Assembly: GCA_945910005.1 (NCBI GenBank)
Contig: OX246743.1
Location: 16,392,695 to 16,456,694 of the forward strand
From: Isoperla grammatica
Taxonomy: Eukaryota; Arthropoda; Insecta; Plecoptera; Perlodidae
Length of the DNA stretch: 64,000 bases
Reading direction: 5' to 3'
Shown here: positions 22,635 to 33,934 of the stretch, one piece after another
Layout: every line of letters starts with the position of its first letter
Numbering within the stretch: position 1 is the stretch's first letter
Program-made: the position numbers and the translations under genes
Notes under the pieces: model-generated
Told to the model about the DNA's origin: nothing
The model's input: only the letters and a program-made list of their open reading frames with translations
The model's database searches: none

Positions 22635-25600
22635 TTCGTAACAGCGGGTCTCAGTCTGAGTAAAGCGACAATTGTGCACTCGACTGAGTGGAAGAAATGT
22701 GTGAAAGACGCCGTAACAGCGGGTCTCAGTCTGAGTAGAGCGACAATTGTGCACTCGACTGAGTGGAAGAAATGTGTGAAAGACGCCCTAACAGCGGGTC
22801 TCAGTCTGAGTAAAGCGACAATTGTGCACTCGACTGAATGGAAGAAATGTGTGAAAGACGCCGTAACAGCGGGTCTCAGTCTGAGTAGAGCGACAATTGT
22901 GCACTCGACTGAGTGGAAGAAATGTGTGAAAGACGCCCTAACAGCGGGTCTCAGTCTGAGTAAAGCGACAATTGTGCACTCGACTGAGTGGAAGAAATGT
23001 GTGAAAGACGCCGTAACAGCGGGTCTCAGTCTGAGTAAAGCGACAATTGTGCACTCGACTGAGTGGAAGAAATGTGTGAAAGACGCCGTAACAGCGGGTC
23101 TCAGTCTGAGTAAAGCGACAATTGTGCACTCGACTGAGTGGAAGAAATGTGTGAAAGACGCCGTAACAGCGGGTCTCAGTCTGAGTAAAGCGACAATTGT
23201 GCACTCGACTGAGTGGAAGAAATGTGTGAAAGACGCCGTAACAGCGGGTCTCAGTCTGAGTAAAGCGACAATTGTGCACTCGACTGAGTGGAAGAAATGT
23301 GTGTAAGACGCCGTAACAGCGGGTCTCAGTCTGAGTAGAGCGACAATTGTGCACTCGACTGAGTGGAAGAAATGTGTGAAAGACGCCGTAACAGCGGGTC
23401 TCAGTCTGAGTAAAGCGACAATTGTGCACTCGACTGAGTGGAAGAAATGTGTGAAAGACGCCGTAACAGAGGGTCTCAGTCTGAGTAAAGCGACAATTGT
23501 GCACTCGACTGAGTGGAAGAAATGTGTGAAAGACGCCGTAACAGCGGGTCTCAGTCTGAGTAAAGCGACAATTGTGCACTCGACTAAGTGGAAGAAATGT
23601 GTGAAAGACGCCGTAACAGCGGGTCTCAGTCTGAGTAAAGCGACAATTGTGCACTCGACTGAGTGGAAGAAATGTGTGAAAGACGCCGTAACAGCGGGTC
23701 TCAGTCTGAGTAAAGCGACAATTGTGCACTCGACTGAGTGGAAGAAATGTGTGAAAGACGCCGTAACAGCGGGTCTCAGTCTGAGTAAAGCGACAATTGT
23801 GCACTCGACTGAGTGGAAGAAATGTGTGAAAGACGCCGTAACAGCGGGTCTCAGTCTGAGTAAAGCGACAATTGTGCACTCGACTGAGTGGAAGAAATGT
23901 GTGTAAGACGCCGTAACAGCGGGTCTCAGTCTGAGTAGAGCGACAATTGTGCACTCGACTGAGTGGAAGAAATGTGTGAAAGACGCCGTAACAGCGGGTC
24001 TCAGTCTGAGTAAAGCGACAATTGTGCACTCGACTGAGTGGAAGAAATGTGTGAAAGACGCCGTAACAGAGGGTCTCAGTCTGAGTAAAGCGACAATTGT
24101 GCACTCGACTGAGTGGAAGAAATGTGTGAAAGACGCCGTAACAGCGGGTCTCAGTCTGAGTAAAGCGACAATTGTGCACTCGGTTGAGTGGAAGAAATGT
24201 GTGAAAGACGCCGTAACAGCGGGTCTCAGTCTGAGTAAAGCGACAATTGTGCACTCGGTTGAGTGGAAGAAATGTGTGAAAGACGCCGTAACAGCGGGTC
24301 TCAGTCTGAGTAAAGCGACAATTGTGCACTCGGTTGAGTGGAAGAAATGTGTGAAAGACGCCGTAACAGCGGGTCTCAGTCTGAGTAAAGCGACAATTGT
24401 GCACTCGACTAAGTGGAAGAAATGTGTGAAAGACGCCGTAACAGCGGGTCTCAGTCTGAGTAAAGCGACAATTGTGCACTCGGTTGAGTGGAAGAAATGT
24501 GTGAAAGACGCCGTAACAGCGGGTCTCAGTCTGAGTAAAGCGACAATTGTGCACTCGGTTGAGTGGAAGAAATGTGTGAAAGACGCCGTAACAGCGGGTC
24601 TCAGTCTGAGTAAAGCGACAATTGTGCACTCGGTTGAGTGGAAGAAATGTGTGAAAGACGCCGTAACAGCGGGTCTCAGTCTGAGTAAAGCGACAATTGT
24701 GCACTCGACTGAGTGGAAGAAATGTGTGAAAGACGCCGTAACAGCGGGTCTCAGTCTGAGTAAAGCGACAATTGTGCACTCGACTGAGTGGAAGAAATGT
24801 GTGAAAGACGCCGTAACAGCGGGTCTCAGTCTGAGTAAAGCGACAATTGTGCACTCGACTGAGTGGAAGAAATGTGTGAAAGACGCCGTAACAGCGGGTC
24901 TCAGTCTGAGTAAAGCGACAATTGTGCACTCGACTGAGTGGAAGAAATGTGTGAAAGACGCCGTAACAGCGGGTCTCAGTCTGAGTAAAGCGACAATTGT
25001 GCACTCGACTGAGTGGAAGAAATGTGTGAAAGACGCCGTAACAGCGGGTCTCAGTCTGAGTAGAGCGACAATTGTGCACTCGACTGAGTGGAAGAAATGT
25101 GTGAAAGACGCCGTAACAGCGGGTCTCAGTCTGAGTAAAGCGACAATTGTGCACTCGACTAAGTGGAAGAAATGTGTGAAAGACGCCGTAACAGCGGGTC
25201 TCAGTCTGAGTAAAGCGACAATTGTGCACTCGACTGAGTGGAAGAAATGTGTGAAAGACGCCGTAACAGCGGGTCTCAGTCTGAGTAAAGCGACAATTGT
25301 GCACTCGACTGAGTGGAAGAAATGTGTGAAAGACGCCGTAACAGCGGGTCTCAGTCTGAGTAAAGCGACAATTGTGCACTCGACTGAGTGGAAGAAATGT
25401 GTGAAAGACGCCGTAACAGCGGGTCTCAGTCTGAGTAAAGCGACAATTGTGCACTCGACTGAGTGGAAGAAATGTGTGAAAGACGCCGTAACAGCGGGTC
25501 TCAGTCTGAGTAGAGCGACAATTGTGCACTCGACTGAGTGGAAGAAATGTGTGAAAGACGCCGTAACAGCGGGTCTCAGTCTGAGTAAAGCGACAATTGT

Positions 25601-28600
25601 GCACTCGACTGAGTGGAAGAAATGTGTGAAGGACGCCGTAACAGCGGGTCTCAGTCTGAGTAAAGCGACAATTGTGCACTCGACTGAGTGGAAGAAATGT
25701 GTGAAAGACGCCGTAACAGCGGGTCTCAGTCTGAGTAGAGCGACAATTGTGCACTCGACTGAGTGGAAGAAATGTGTGAAAGACGCCGTAACAGCGGGTC
25801 TCAGTCTGAGTAAAGCGACAATTGTGCACTCGACTGAGTGGAAGAAATGTGTGAAAGACGCCGTAACAGCGGGTCTCAGTCTGAGTAGAGCGACAATTGT
25901 GCACTCGACTGAGTGGAAGAAATGTGTGAAAGACGCCGTAACAGCGGGTCTCAGTCTGAGTAAAGCGACAATTGTGCACTCGACTGAGTGGAAGAAATGT
26001 GTGAAGGACGCCGTAACAGCGGGTCTCAGTCTGAGTAAAGCGACAATTGTGCACTCGACTGAGTGGAAGAAATGTGTGAAAGACGCCGTAACAGCGGGTC
26101 TCAGTCTGAGTAGAGCGACAATTGTGCACTCGACTGAGTGGAAGAAATGTGTGAAAGACGCCGTAACAGCGGGTCTCAGTCTGAGTAAAGCGACAATTGT
26201 GCACTCGACTGAGTGGAAGAAATGTGTGAAAGACGCCGTAACAGCGGGTCTCAGTCTGAGTAGAGCGACAATTGTGCACTCGACTGAGTGGAAGAAATGT
26301 GTGAAAGACGCCGTAACAGCGGGTCTCAGTCTGAGTAAAGCGACAATTGTGCACTCGACTGAGTGGAAGAAATGTGTGAAAGACGCCGTAACAGCGGGTC
26401 TCAGTCTGAGTAAAGCGACAATTGTGCACTCGACTGAGTGGAAGAAATGTGTGAAAGACGCCGTAACAGCGGGTCTCAGTCTGAGTAAAGCGACAATTGT
26501 GCACTCGACTGAGTGGAAGAAATGTGTGAAAGACGCCGTAACAGCGGGTCTCAGTCTGAGTAAAGCGACAATTGTGCACTCGACTGAGTGGAAGAAATGT
26601 GTGAAAGACGCCGTAACAGCGGGTCTCAGTCTGAGTAGAGCGACAATTGTGCACTCGACTGAGTGGAAGAAATGTGTGAAAGACGCCGTAACAGCGGGTC
26701 TCAGTCTGAGTAAAGCGACAATTGTGCACTCGACTGAGTGGAAGAAATGTGTGAAAGACGCCGTAACAGCGGGTCTCAGTCTGAGTAAAGCGACAATTGT
26801 GCACTCGACTGAGTGGAAGAAATGTGTGAAAGACGCCGTAACAGCGGGTCTCAGTCTGAGTAAAGCGACAATTGTGCACTCGACTGAGTGGAAGAAATGT
26901 GTGAAAGACGCCGTAACAGCGGGTCTCAGTCTGAGTAAAGCGACAATTGTGCACTCGACTGAGTGGAAGAAATGTGTGAAAGACGCCGTAACAGCGGGTC
27001 TCAGTCTGAGTAGAGCGACAATTGTGCACTCGACTGAGTGGAAGAAATGTGTGAAAGACGCCGTAACAGCGGGTCTCAGTCTGAGTAGAGCGACAATTGT
27101 GCACTCGACTGAGTGGAAGAAATGTGTGAAAGACGCCGTAACAGCGGGTCTCAGTCTGAGTAAAGCGACAATTGTGCACTCGACTGAGTGGAAGAAATGT
27201 GTGAAAGACGCCGTAACAGCGGGTCTCAGTCTGAGTAGAGCGACAATTGTGCACTCGACTGAGTGGAAGAAATGTGTGAAAGACGCCGTAACAGCGGGTC
27301 TCAGTCTGAGTAAAGCGACAATTGTGCACTCGACTGAGTGGAAGAAATGTGTGAAAGACGCCGTAACAGCGGGTCTCAGTCTGAGTAAAGCGACAATTGT
27401 GCACTCGACTGAGTGGAAGAAATGTGTGAAAGACGCCGTAACAGCGGGTCTCAGTCTGAGTAGAGCGACAATTGTGCACTCGACTGAGTGGAAGAAATGT
27501 GTGAAAGACGCCGTAACAGCGGGTCTCAGTCTGAGTAGAGCGACAATTGTGCACTCGACTGAGTGGAAGAAATGTGTGAAAGACGCCGTAACAGCGGGTC
27601 TCAGTCTGAGTAGAGCGACAATTGTGCACTCGACTGAGTGGAAGAAATGTGTGAAAGACGCCGTAACAGCGGGTCTCAGTCTGAGTAAGGCGACAATTGT
27701 GCACTCGACTGAGTGGAAGAAATGTGTGAAAGACGCCGTAACAGCGGGTCTCAGTCTGAGTAAAGCGACAATTGTGCACTCGACTGAGTGGAAGAAATGT
27801 GTGTAAGACGCCGTAACAGCGGGTCTCAGTCTGAGTAAAGCGACAATTGTGCACTCGACTGAGTGGAAGAAATGTGTGAAAGACGCCGTAACAGCGGGTC
27901 TCAGTCTGAGTAAAGCGACAATTGTGCACTCGACTGAGTGGAAGAAATGTGTGAAAGACGCCGTAACAGCGGGTCTCAGTCTGAGTAAAGCGACAATTGT
28001 GCACTCGACTGAGTGGAAGAAATGTGTGAAAGACGCCGTAACAGCGGGTCTCAGTCTGAGTAGAGCGACAATTGTGCACTCGACTGAGTGGAAGAAATGT
28101 GTGAAAGACGCCGTAACAGCGGGTCTCAGTCTGAGTAGAGCGACAATTGTGCACTCGACTGAGTGGAAGAAATGTGTGAAAGACGCCGTAACAGCGGGTC
28201 TCAGTCTGAGTAAAGCGACAATTGTGCACTCGACTGAGTGGAAGAAATGTGTGAAAGACGCCGTAACAGCGGGTCTCAGTCTGAGTAGAGCGACAATTGT
28301 GCACTCGACTGAGTGGAAGAAATGTGTGAAAGACGCCGTAACAGCGGGTCTCAGTCTGAGTAGAGCGACAATTGTGCACTCGACTGAGTGGAAGAAATGT
28401 GTGAAAGACGCCGTAACAGCGGGTCTCAGTCTGAGTAAAGCGACAATTGTGCACTCGACTGAGTGGAAGAAATGTGTGTAAGACGCCGTAACAGCGGGTC
28501 TCAGTCTGAGTAAAGCGACAATTGTGCACTCGACTGAGTGGAAGAAATGTGTGAAAGACGCCGTAACAGCGGGTCTCAGTCTGAGTAAAGCGACAATTGT

Positions 28601-29687
28601 GCACTCGACTGAGTGGAAGAAATGTGTGAAAGACGCCGTAACAGCGGGTCTCAGTCTGAGTAAAGCGACAATTGTGCACTCGACTGAGTGGAAGAAATGT
28701 GTGAAAGACGCCGTAACAGCGGGTCTCAGTCTGAGTAGAGCGACAATTGTGCACTCGACTGAGTGGAAGAAATGTGTGAAAGACGCCGTAACAGCGGGTC
28801 TCAGTCTGAGTAGAGCGACAATTGTGCACTCGACTGAGTGGAAGAAATGTGTGAAAGACGCCGTAACAGCGGGTCTCAGTCTGAGTAAGGCGACAATTGT
28901 GCACTCGACTGAGTGGAAGAAATGTGTGAAAGACGCCGTAACAGCGGGTCTCAGTCTGAGTAAAGCGACAATTGTGCACTCGACTGAGTGGAAGAAATGT
29001 GTGAAGGACGCCGTAACAGCGGGTCTCAGTCTGAGTAGAGCGACAATTGTGCACTCGACTGAGTGGAAGAAATGTGTGAAAGACGCCGTAACAGAGGGTC
29101 TCAGTCTGAGTAAAGCGACAATTGTGCACTCGACTGAGTGGAAGAAATGTGTGAAAGACGCCGTAACAGCGGGTCTCAGTCTGAGTAGAGCGACAATTGT
29201 GCACTCGACTGAGTGGAAGAAATGTGTGAAAGACGCCGTAACAGCGGGTCTCAGTCTGAGTAGAGCGACAATTGTGCACTCGACTGAGTGGAAGAAATGT
29301 GTGAAAGACGCCGTAACAGCGGGTCTCAGTCTGAGTAAGGCGACAATTGTGCACTCGACTGAGTGGAAGAAATGTGTGAAAGACGCCGTAACAGCGGGTC
29401 TCAGTCTGAGTAAAGCGACAATTGTGCACTCGACTGAGTGGAAGAAATGTGTGAAGGACGCCGTAACAGCGGGTCTCAGTCTGAGTAGAGCGACAATTGT
29501 GCACTCGACTGAGTGGAAGAAATGTGTGAAAGACGCCGTAACAGCGGGTCTCAGTCTGAGTAGAGCGACAATTGTGCACTCGACTGAGTGGAAGAAATGT
29601 GTGAAAGACGCCCTAACAGCGGGTCTCAGTCTGAGTAGAGCGACAATTGTGCACTCGACTGAGTGGAAGAAATGTGTGAAACACGCC
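22635..29687. repeat. 75-bp satellite, about 94 copies
   Basis: Unit of exactly 75 bp: GTAACAGCGGGTCTCAGTCT, GAGTAAAGCGACAATTGTGC, then an ACTCGACTGAGTGGAAGAAA segment and TGTGTGAAAGACGCC. The unit contains three dyads: CTCAG-T-CTGAG, ACAATTGT and CACTC-GACT-GAGTG. Common variants are AAA/AGA in the SK/SR position, ACTGAG/GTTGAG, and a stop-making TGTGTGTAAG at 23.30, 23.90, 27.80 and 28.48 kb. Because 75 is divisible by three, frames stay open: plus-strand frames of 1285 codons and less, and a 2213-codon minus-strand frame. The plus strand has stops in some copies and the open frames exist on both strands, so I treat the array as non-coding. Confidence 0.98.
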
Positions 29688-29706
29688 AGGAATCTGTTGA
29701 TTAACG

Positions 29707-31062
29707 TTGAAACAGCGTAACTGAAAGGGACAGTAGATACAGCGTAACTGAAAGGGACAGTAGATACAGCGTAACTGAAAGGGACAGTAGATACAGCGTA
29801 ACTGAAAGGGACAGTAGATACAGCGTGTATGAAAGGGACAGTAGATACAGCGTAACTGAAAGGGACAGTAGATACAGCGTAACTGAAAGGGACAGTAGAT
29901 ACAGCGTAACTGAAAGGGACAGTAGATACAGCGTAACTGAAAGGGACAGTAGATACAGCGTAACTGAAAGGGACAGTAGATACAGCGTAACTGAAAGGGA
30001 CAGTAGATACAGCGTAACTGAAAGGGACAGTAGATACAGCGTAACTGAAAGGGACAGTAGATACAGCGTGTATGAAAGGGACAGTAGATACAGCGTGTAT
30101 GAAAGGGACAGTAGATACAGCGTAACTGAAAGGGACAGTAGATACAGCGTAACTGAAAGGGACAGTAGATACAGCGTAACTGAAAGGGACAGTAGATACA
30201 GCGTAACTGAAAGGGACAGTAGATACAGCGTAACTGAAAGGGACAGTAGATACAGCGTAACTGAAAGGGACAGTAGATACAGCGTAACTGAAAGGGACAG
30301 TAGATACAGCGTAACTGAAAGGGACAGTAGAAACAGCGTAACTGAAAGGGACAGTAGATACAGCGTAACTGAAAGGGACAGTAGACAGCGTAACTGAAAG
30401 GGACAGTAGATACAGCGTAACTGAAAGGGACAGTAGATACAGCGTGTATGAAAGGGACAGTAGATACAGCGTGTATGAAAGGGACAGTAGATACAGCGTA
30501 ACTGAAAGGGACAGTAGATACAGCGTAACTGAAAGGGACAGTAGATACAGCGTAACTGAAAGGGACAGTAGATACAGCGTAACTGAAAGGGACAGTAGAT
30601 ACAGCGTAACTGAAAGGGACAGTAGATACAGCGTAACTGAAAGGGACAGTAGATACAGCGTAACTGAAAGGGACAGTAGATACAGCGTAACTGAAAGGGA
30701 CAGTAGATACAGCGTAACTGAAAGGGACAGTAGATACAGCGTAACTGAAAGGGACAGTAGATACAGCGTAACTGAAAGGGACAGTAGATACAGCGTAACT
30801 GAAAGGGACAGTAGATACAGCGTAACTGAAAGGGACAGTAGATACAGCGTAACTGAAAGGGACAGTAGATACAGCGTAACTGAAAGGGACAGTAGATACA
30901 GCGTAACTGAAAGGGACAGTAGATACAGCGTAACTGAAAGGGACAGTAGATACAGCGTAACTGAAAGGGACAGTAGATACAGCGTAACTGAAAGGGACAG
31001 TAGATATACATCGTAACTGAAAGGGACAGTAGATACAGCGTAACTGAAAGGGACAGTAGATA
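29707..31062. repeat. 27-bp satellite, about 50 copies
   Basis: Unit ACAGTAGATACAGCGTAACTG then AAAGGG, 27 bp. Nine-codon frames (ERDSRYSVT on plus) stay open. One unit near 30.38 kb has lost two bases (GTAGACAGCG), which shifts all frames. A GCGTGTATG variant appears singly at 29.83 kb and as adjacent pairs near 30.07 and 30.45 kb. It begins about 20 bp after the end of the 75-bp array. Confidence 0.98.
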
Positions 31063-31240
31063 AGGATCTCAGGTCGGTATGCGACTATCTTATATTGGAG
31101 ATAGTATATAATAATAACAACCGTTATTGGTTTCTGCAGCGATAGCTGTTGCCGTAAGACACAGAATAATAAACAATTTATATGAAAACGAAAATAGAAA
31201 CAAATGACACTTATACACAACACTTATTACAAAATACAAT

Positions 31241-31540
31241 TTATGTATAAACTAAACAAAATTTAGAATACAAATGGTGCTTAAAGATGAAAATAGACCA
31301 TCGCAATACGGCCAGAACAATTTCTTCGGTGAGACTTGATGGTAATTTGAACGTCTTCCGGAATTCCTCGAAAAAGCCGGGGATTGTACCCCTAGCACCT
31401 ATCATAATACCTATAACTCTGATATAGGTCCTATAATAGGCACCAGTCGGGTTATAGATCCCCTGCTTTTCTGTCTTCTTAAATCTCGTTCTAAAAAGAT
31501 ATCTTTCTAAAATCGTTCTAAAACATCTTCTCGAATGTAA
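31241..31540 (-). pseudogene. C-terminal remnant of a retroelement protein (GARGTIP type)
   Basis: The minus strand is open for about 100 codons to a stop at 31241-31243. It has no start and reads GIYNPTGAYYRTYIRVIG, then IMIGARGTIPGFFEEFRKTF, then SSLTEEIVLAVLRWSIFIF and KHHLY. A basic stretch followed by V-I/P-x-V/I-I-G-A-x-G-x-(V/I)-P and a closing hydrophobic helix with H-LY is the C-terminal part of several non-LTR reverse-transcriptase polyproteins known from marine animals, downstream of the RT domain. The RT motifs themselves are not present in the window, and a 27-bp satellite begins about 180 bp downstream. I am fairly sure it is retroelement-derived but not of the clade. Confidence 0.55.
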
Positions 31541-31620
31541 CTACCGCTCACGCCTTGTGACGCCTCAGTAACAATATTGGACGAGTTGAGATCGCGGTTT
31601 CCAGAAAACGTATATCTACA

Positions 31621-31680
31621 TTAATATTTATTTATACAGCGCATTGTTCGTGTGTCGCTGCGCAATGCTTTATAAGACAC
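31621..31680 (-). repeat. Retroelement/SINE-type 3' tail
   Basis: The minus strand ends TGCGCTGTATAAATAAATA, preceded by a partly complementary TTATAAAGCATTGCGC. GCGCTATATAAATA-like tails are common at the 3' ends of animal L2-type LINEs and their SINEs. Nothing else of such an element is recognised, so this is a weak call. Confidence 0.35.
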
Positions 31681-32438
31681 AATGCAACGGGTTGCCCGGC
31701 CCGGCCCGGCCCAGCTTTACCCGCGAGAGTTTGTTCAAAAACCGTTTCATTTTCATTCAAAGCTTTTGAAATATCTGCCATAAATAACAATCTGACAGAA
31801 AAATGTTTTACTACAATGGACGACGAAAGTGTAGTGTGCGGCGAAAACGGTGAATGTGAGGGCTGTTAGAAAAACACTTTTGGCTCTCACAACAGAATTT
31901 ATTTCTTATTGAAGCGGTAATTCCATTGTTCAGAATTAATTAATATGCTGAGTGGGGCCTAAGTTGTGGATAGAATTTGTTTTCATGTTAAATATCACAT
32001 TATTCCTCAGTCTTTCATACATTTCATAATGTAAACTAGTCGGTTCTAGTTTTGTCAGCTGTGAATATTGCATAACGTGCATGAATAGCTAGCGTTATAA
32101 ATAGAAACAATGCATGTGAATTGCGCAAGTATAGGCACATATACATAAGACCGGAGGCTGTTTGTCACCATAAATTGAATGATACTATGTGAAGGGTGAA
32201 CAAGGAACAAGGAAGGTCATTATTGTTTATGCGATATCTTGTTACTAATAAATAAATACATAAAACGTGTACGTATTATGAATTGCGTCAGTATACAATA
32301 GAATACAAGCATATAGGTTATTGAAAGCTAATATAAGCATCGAACATGTTGCAACAAACAGATATGACGTAGACACAAAGGGAATATACAAGTACCAGAA
32401 CATTGTAACACTATGGTAATATAAATTCTTTTGTCGAG
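31681..32438. other. No gene recognised
   Basis: A GCCCGGCCCGGCCCGGCCC-type short repeat lies near 31695-31712. The rest is AT-rich without frames or repeats that I can identify. Confidence 0.5.
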
Positions 32439-32739
32439 TAATAATATTATATGAAAAAAAACTTTTTTAAAACAACGCTTATATTTAAATGTACTGAAAA
32501 GTAAAAAATAAATTTTGTCCCGACAAGTCTTTGCCTTACTCGGAAAATAAAAGCGTTGGGCGCTTTTCCTCCATGAACAACCAAATTCTGTAATCAGTAT
32601 CAATACCGTAAGCGCCCAACGCTTTTATTTTCCGAGTAAGGCTAAGACTTGTCGGGACAATATTTATTTTTTACTTTTTAGTACATTTAAATATAAGCGT
32701 TGTTTAAAAAAAGTATTTTTTTCATGTAATATTATTTTA
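32439..32739. mobile_element. 301-bp foldback element
   Basis: Arms 32439-32565 and 32610-32739 are reverse complements with a few mismatches and small indels, around a loop of about 44 bp. The inner ends read AAGCGTTGGGCGCTT and its complement. The arm sequences include GTCCCGACAAGTCTT and ACAACGCTTATATTTAAATG. There is no coding content and no clear target-site duplication. It is a palindromic MITE or foldback element, and about 84% of its length is stem. Confidence 0.85.
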
Positions 32740-33045
32740 TACTTTTTAGTCTTAACGAATGTTGTTATGTTGTAACAGTAGTTGCGCTGGCACCAACTCC
32801 ATCCGATCAACTGTGAGGTCGAACCACACGATAGGAACGCAACTATGCGTACATGGTGAATGACACCGCACGGGGTTGAACTTGCAAGTGGAGCGCGTTG
32901 AGCGTTGTCGCCGCATAGCAAAAGAAAATAGCTTCATTTCTTATGCTTTCATCGCGGATATTTGAGTCCCGAACAACCAGCGGGTGTGTAAATCCGATGC
33001 CTGCATCTGGTTAGCCCATCCTCACTATATAGCTGTGACCAATTT
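32740..33045. other. No gene seen
   Basis: Two overlapping minus-strand frames of 61 and 85 codons show no motif. Nothing else is recognised. Confidence 0.45.
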
Positions 33046-33355
33046 CCCATATGAAGCTTTGTTTGATTAATTATGATTAATTAATTGATTAACTAGTGAA
33101 TGTGATACATTAATTCATGTATTGTCATCAAAAATATACGCCTGTGTGAAACTTTCAGTTCGATCGGACGTCGGAAAATGGGTGAAATTTGGTGAAATAT
33201 CGATTCCCATATAAAACGTTGATTAATTAATTATGATGGATTAATTAACTATTTACTAAATATGACAATTGATTAATGTATTGTCATTAAGAATACGTAT
33301 GTGTGGAAAATTTCAGCTCGATCGGACATTTAGAAGTAGGTGAAATATCGATTAT
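33046..33355. repeat. 160-bp direct repeat, two diverged copies
   Basis: Both copies start CCCATAT (33046 and 33206), pass through ATTAATTAATTATGAT-type AT sequence and TGTATTGTCAT, and end TTTCAG(T/C)TCGATCGGAC then GGTGAAATATCGATT. The following CCGTCCAGACAGACAAACA resembles a dispersed-element end. No coding content. Confidence 0.75.
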
Positions 33356-33421
33356 AAGATTCCGTCCAGACAGACAAACACATGAAGCTAATATACGCGT
33401 TGTAAAAAGAATTACATTATC

Positions 33422-33545
33422 CAGTGGCGTAGGGAGGAATATAATATTTGGGGGTTGTGGAATTATCACGAGATAAATGTATAAAGAACCGGCTACACAT
33501 TCAATCAAGGGGGGGGGAGTGTAGCCCCCCCCCCACAAAAAAAAA
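33422..33545. repeat. Possible decayed transposon end with G/C homopolymers
   Basis: Starts CAGTGGCGTAGGGAGG, a word typical of hAT-type element termini, and ends with a G9 run, GAGTGTAG, a C11 run and an A9 run. No matching opposite terminus was found, so the identification is weak. Confidence 0.3.
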
Positions 33546-33895
33546 CGCCGCAGGTAAACAGTCATTTACACGGTATCTTAAAGATATTAAGAGTTAAGAC
33601 ATCAGTTTCTTTTTGAAATCCTTGGTTGTACACGTAGATTAATATTTAGTATTGAGTTAGCAATTAATATTAAACCCATTAGTCGCTAAATGTAAGCGTT
33701 GAAACAAAACCATTGTAACTAGCCTGTATGTTTATCACTTGAATGGCACAATGTGTAGAACGCACAAAAGTCACGAACAAAAGTAGACTTCGTTTCACGT
33801 GTCAATACACAAAGCTCTTCTCCTACCCTCCCGCAAAACAAACAGTGGTTCACAATTACGTTCAGATTGACTCGATCAAATCCTTGTGACGTCAT

Positions 33896-33934
33896 CCCCC
33901 CCCCCTTCCCCCCCCTCCCCCCCCCCCCTCCCTA
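33896..33934. repeat. C-rich homopyrimidine tract
   Basis: A 39-base tract of C broken by TT, T and T, directly following a TGACGTCAT word. It could form a G-quadruplex or i-motif. The length may be uncertain. Confidence 0.9.

Noticed and set aside
23949..27806. A 1285-codon plus-strand repeat protein
   Set aside because: Same array. Stop-bearing units were themselves duplicated within the array, which is not expected of a functional gene.
22938..29579. A 2213-codon minus-strand open frame with 25-residue repeats
   Set aside because: The frame follows from a stop-free unit whose length is a multiple of three. The opposite strand is also largely open, and unit changes show no codon-position pattern.
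22635..29687. Centromeric satellite with a CENP-B box
   Set aside because: No CENP-B-box-like word is found in the 75-bp unit or in the other satellites. Centromere location cannot be judged from sequence alone.
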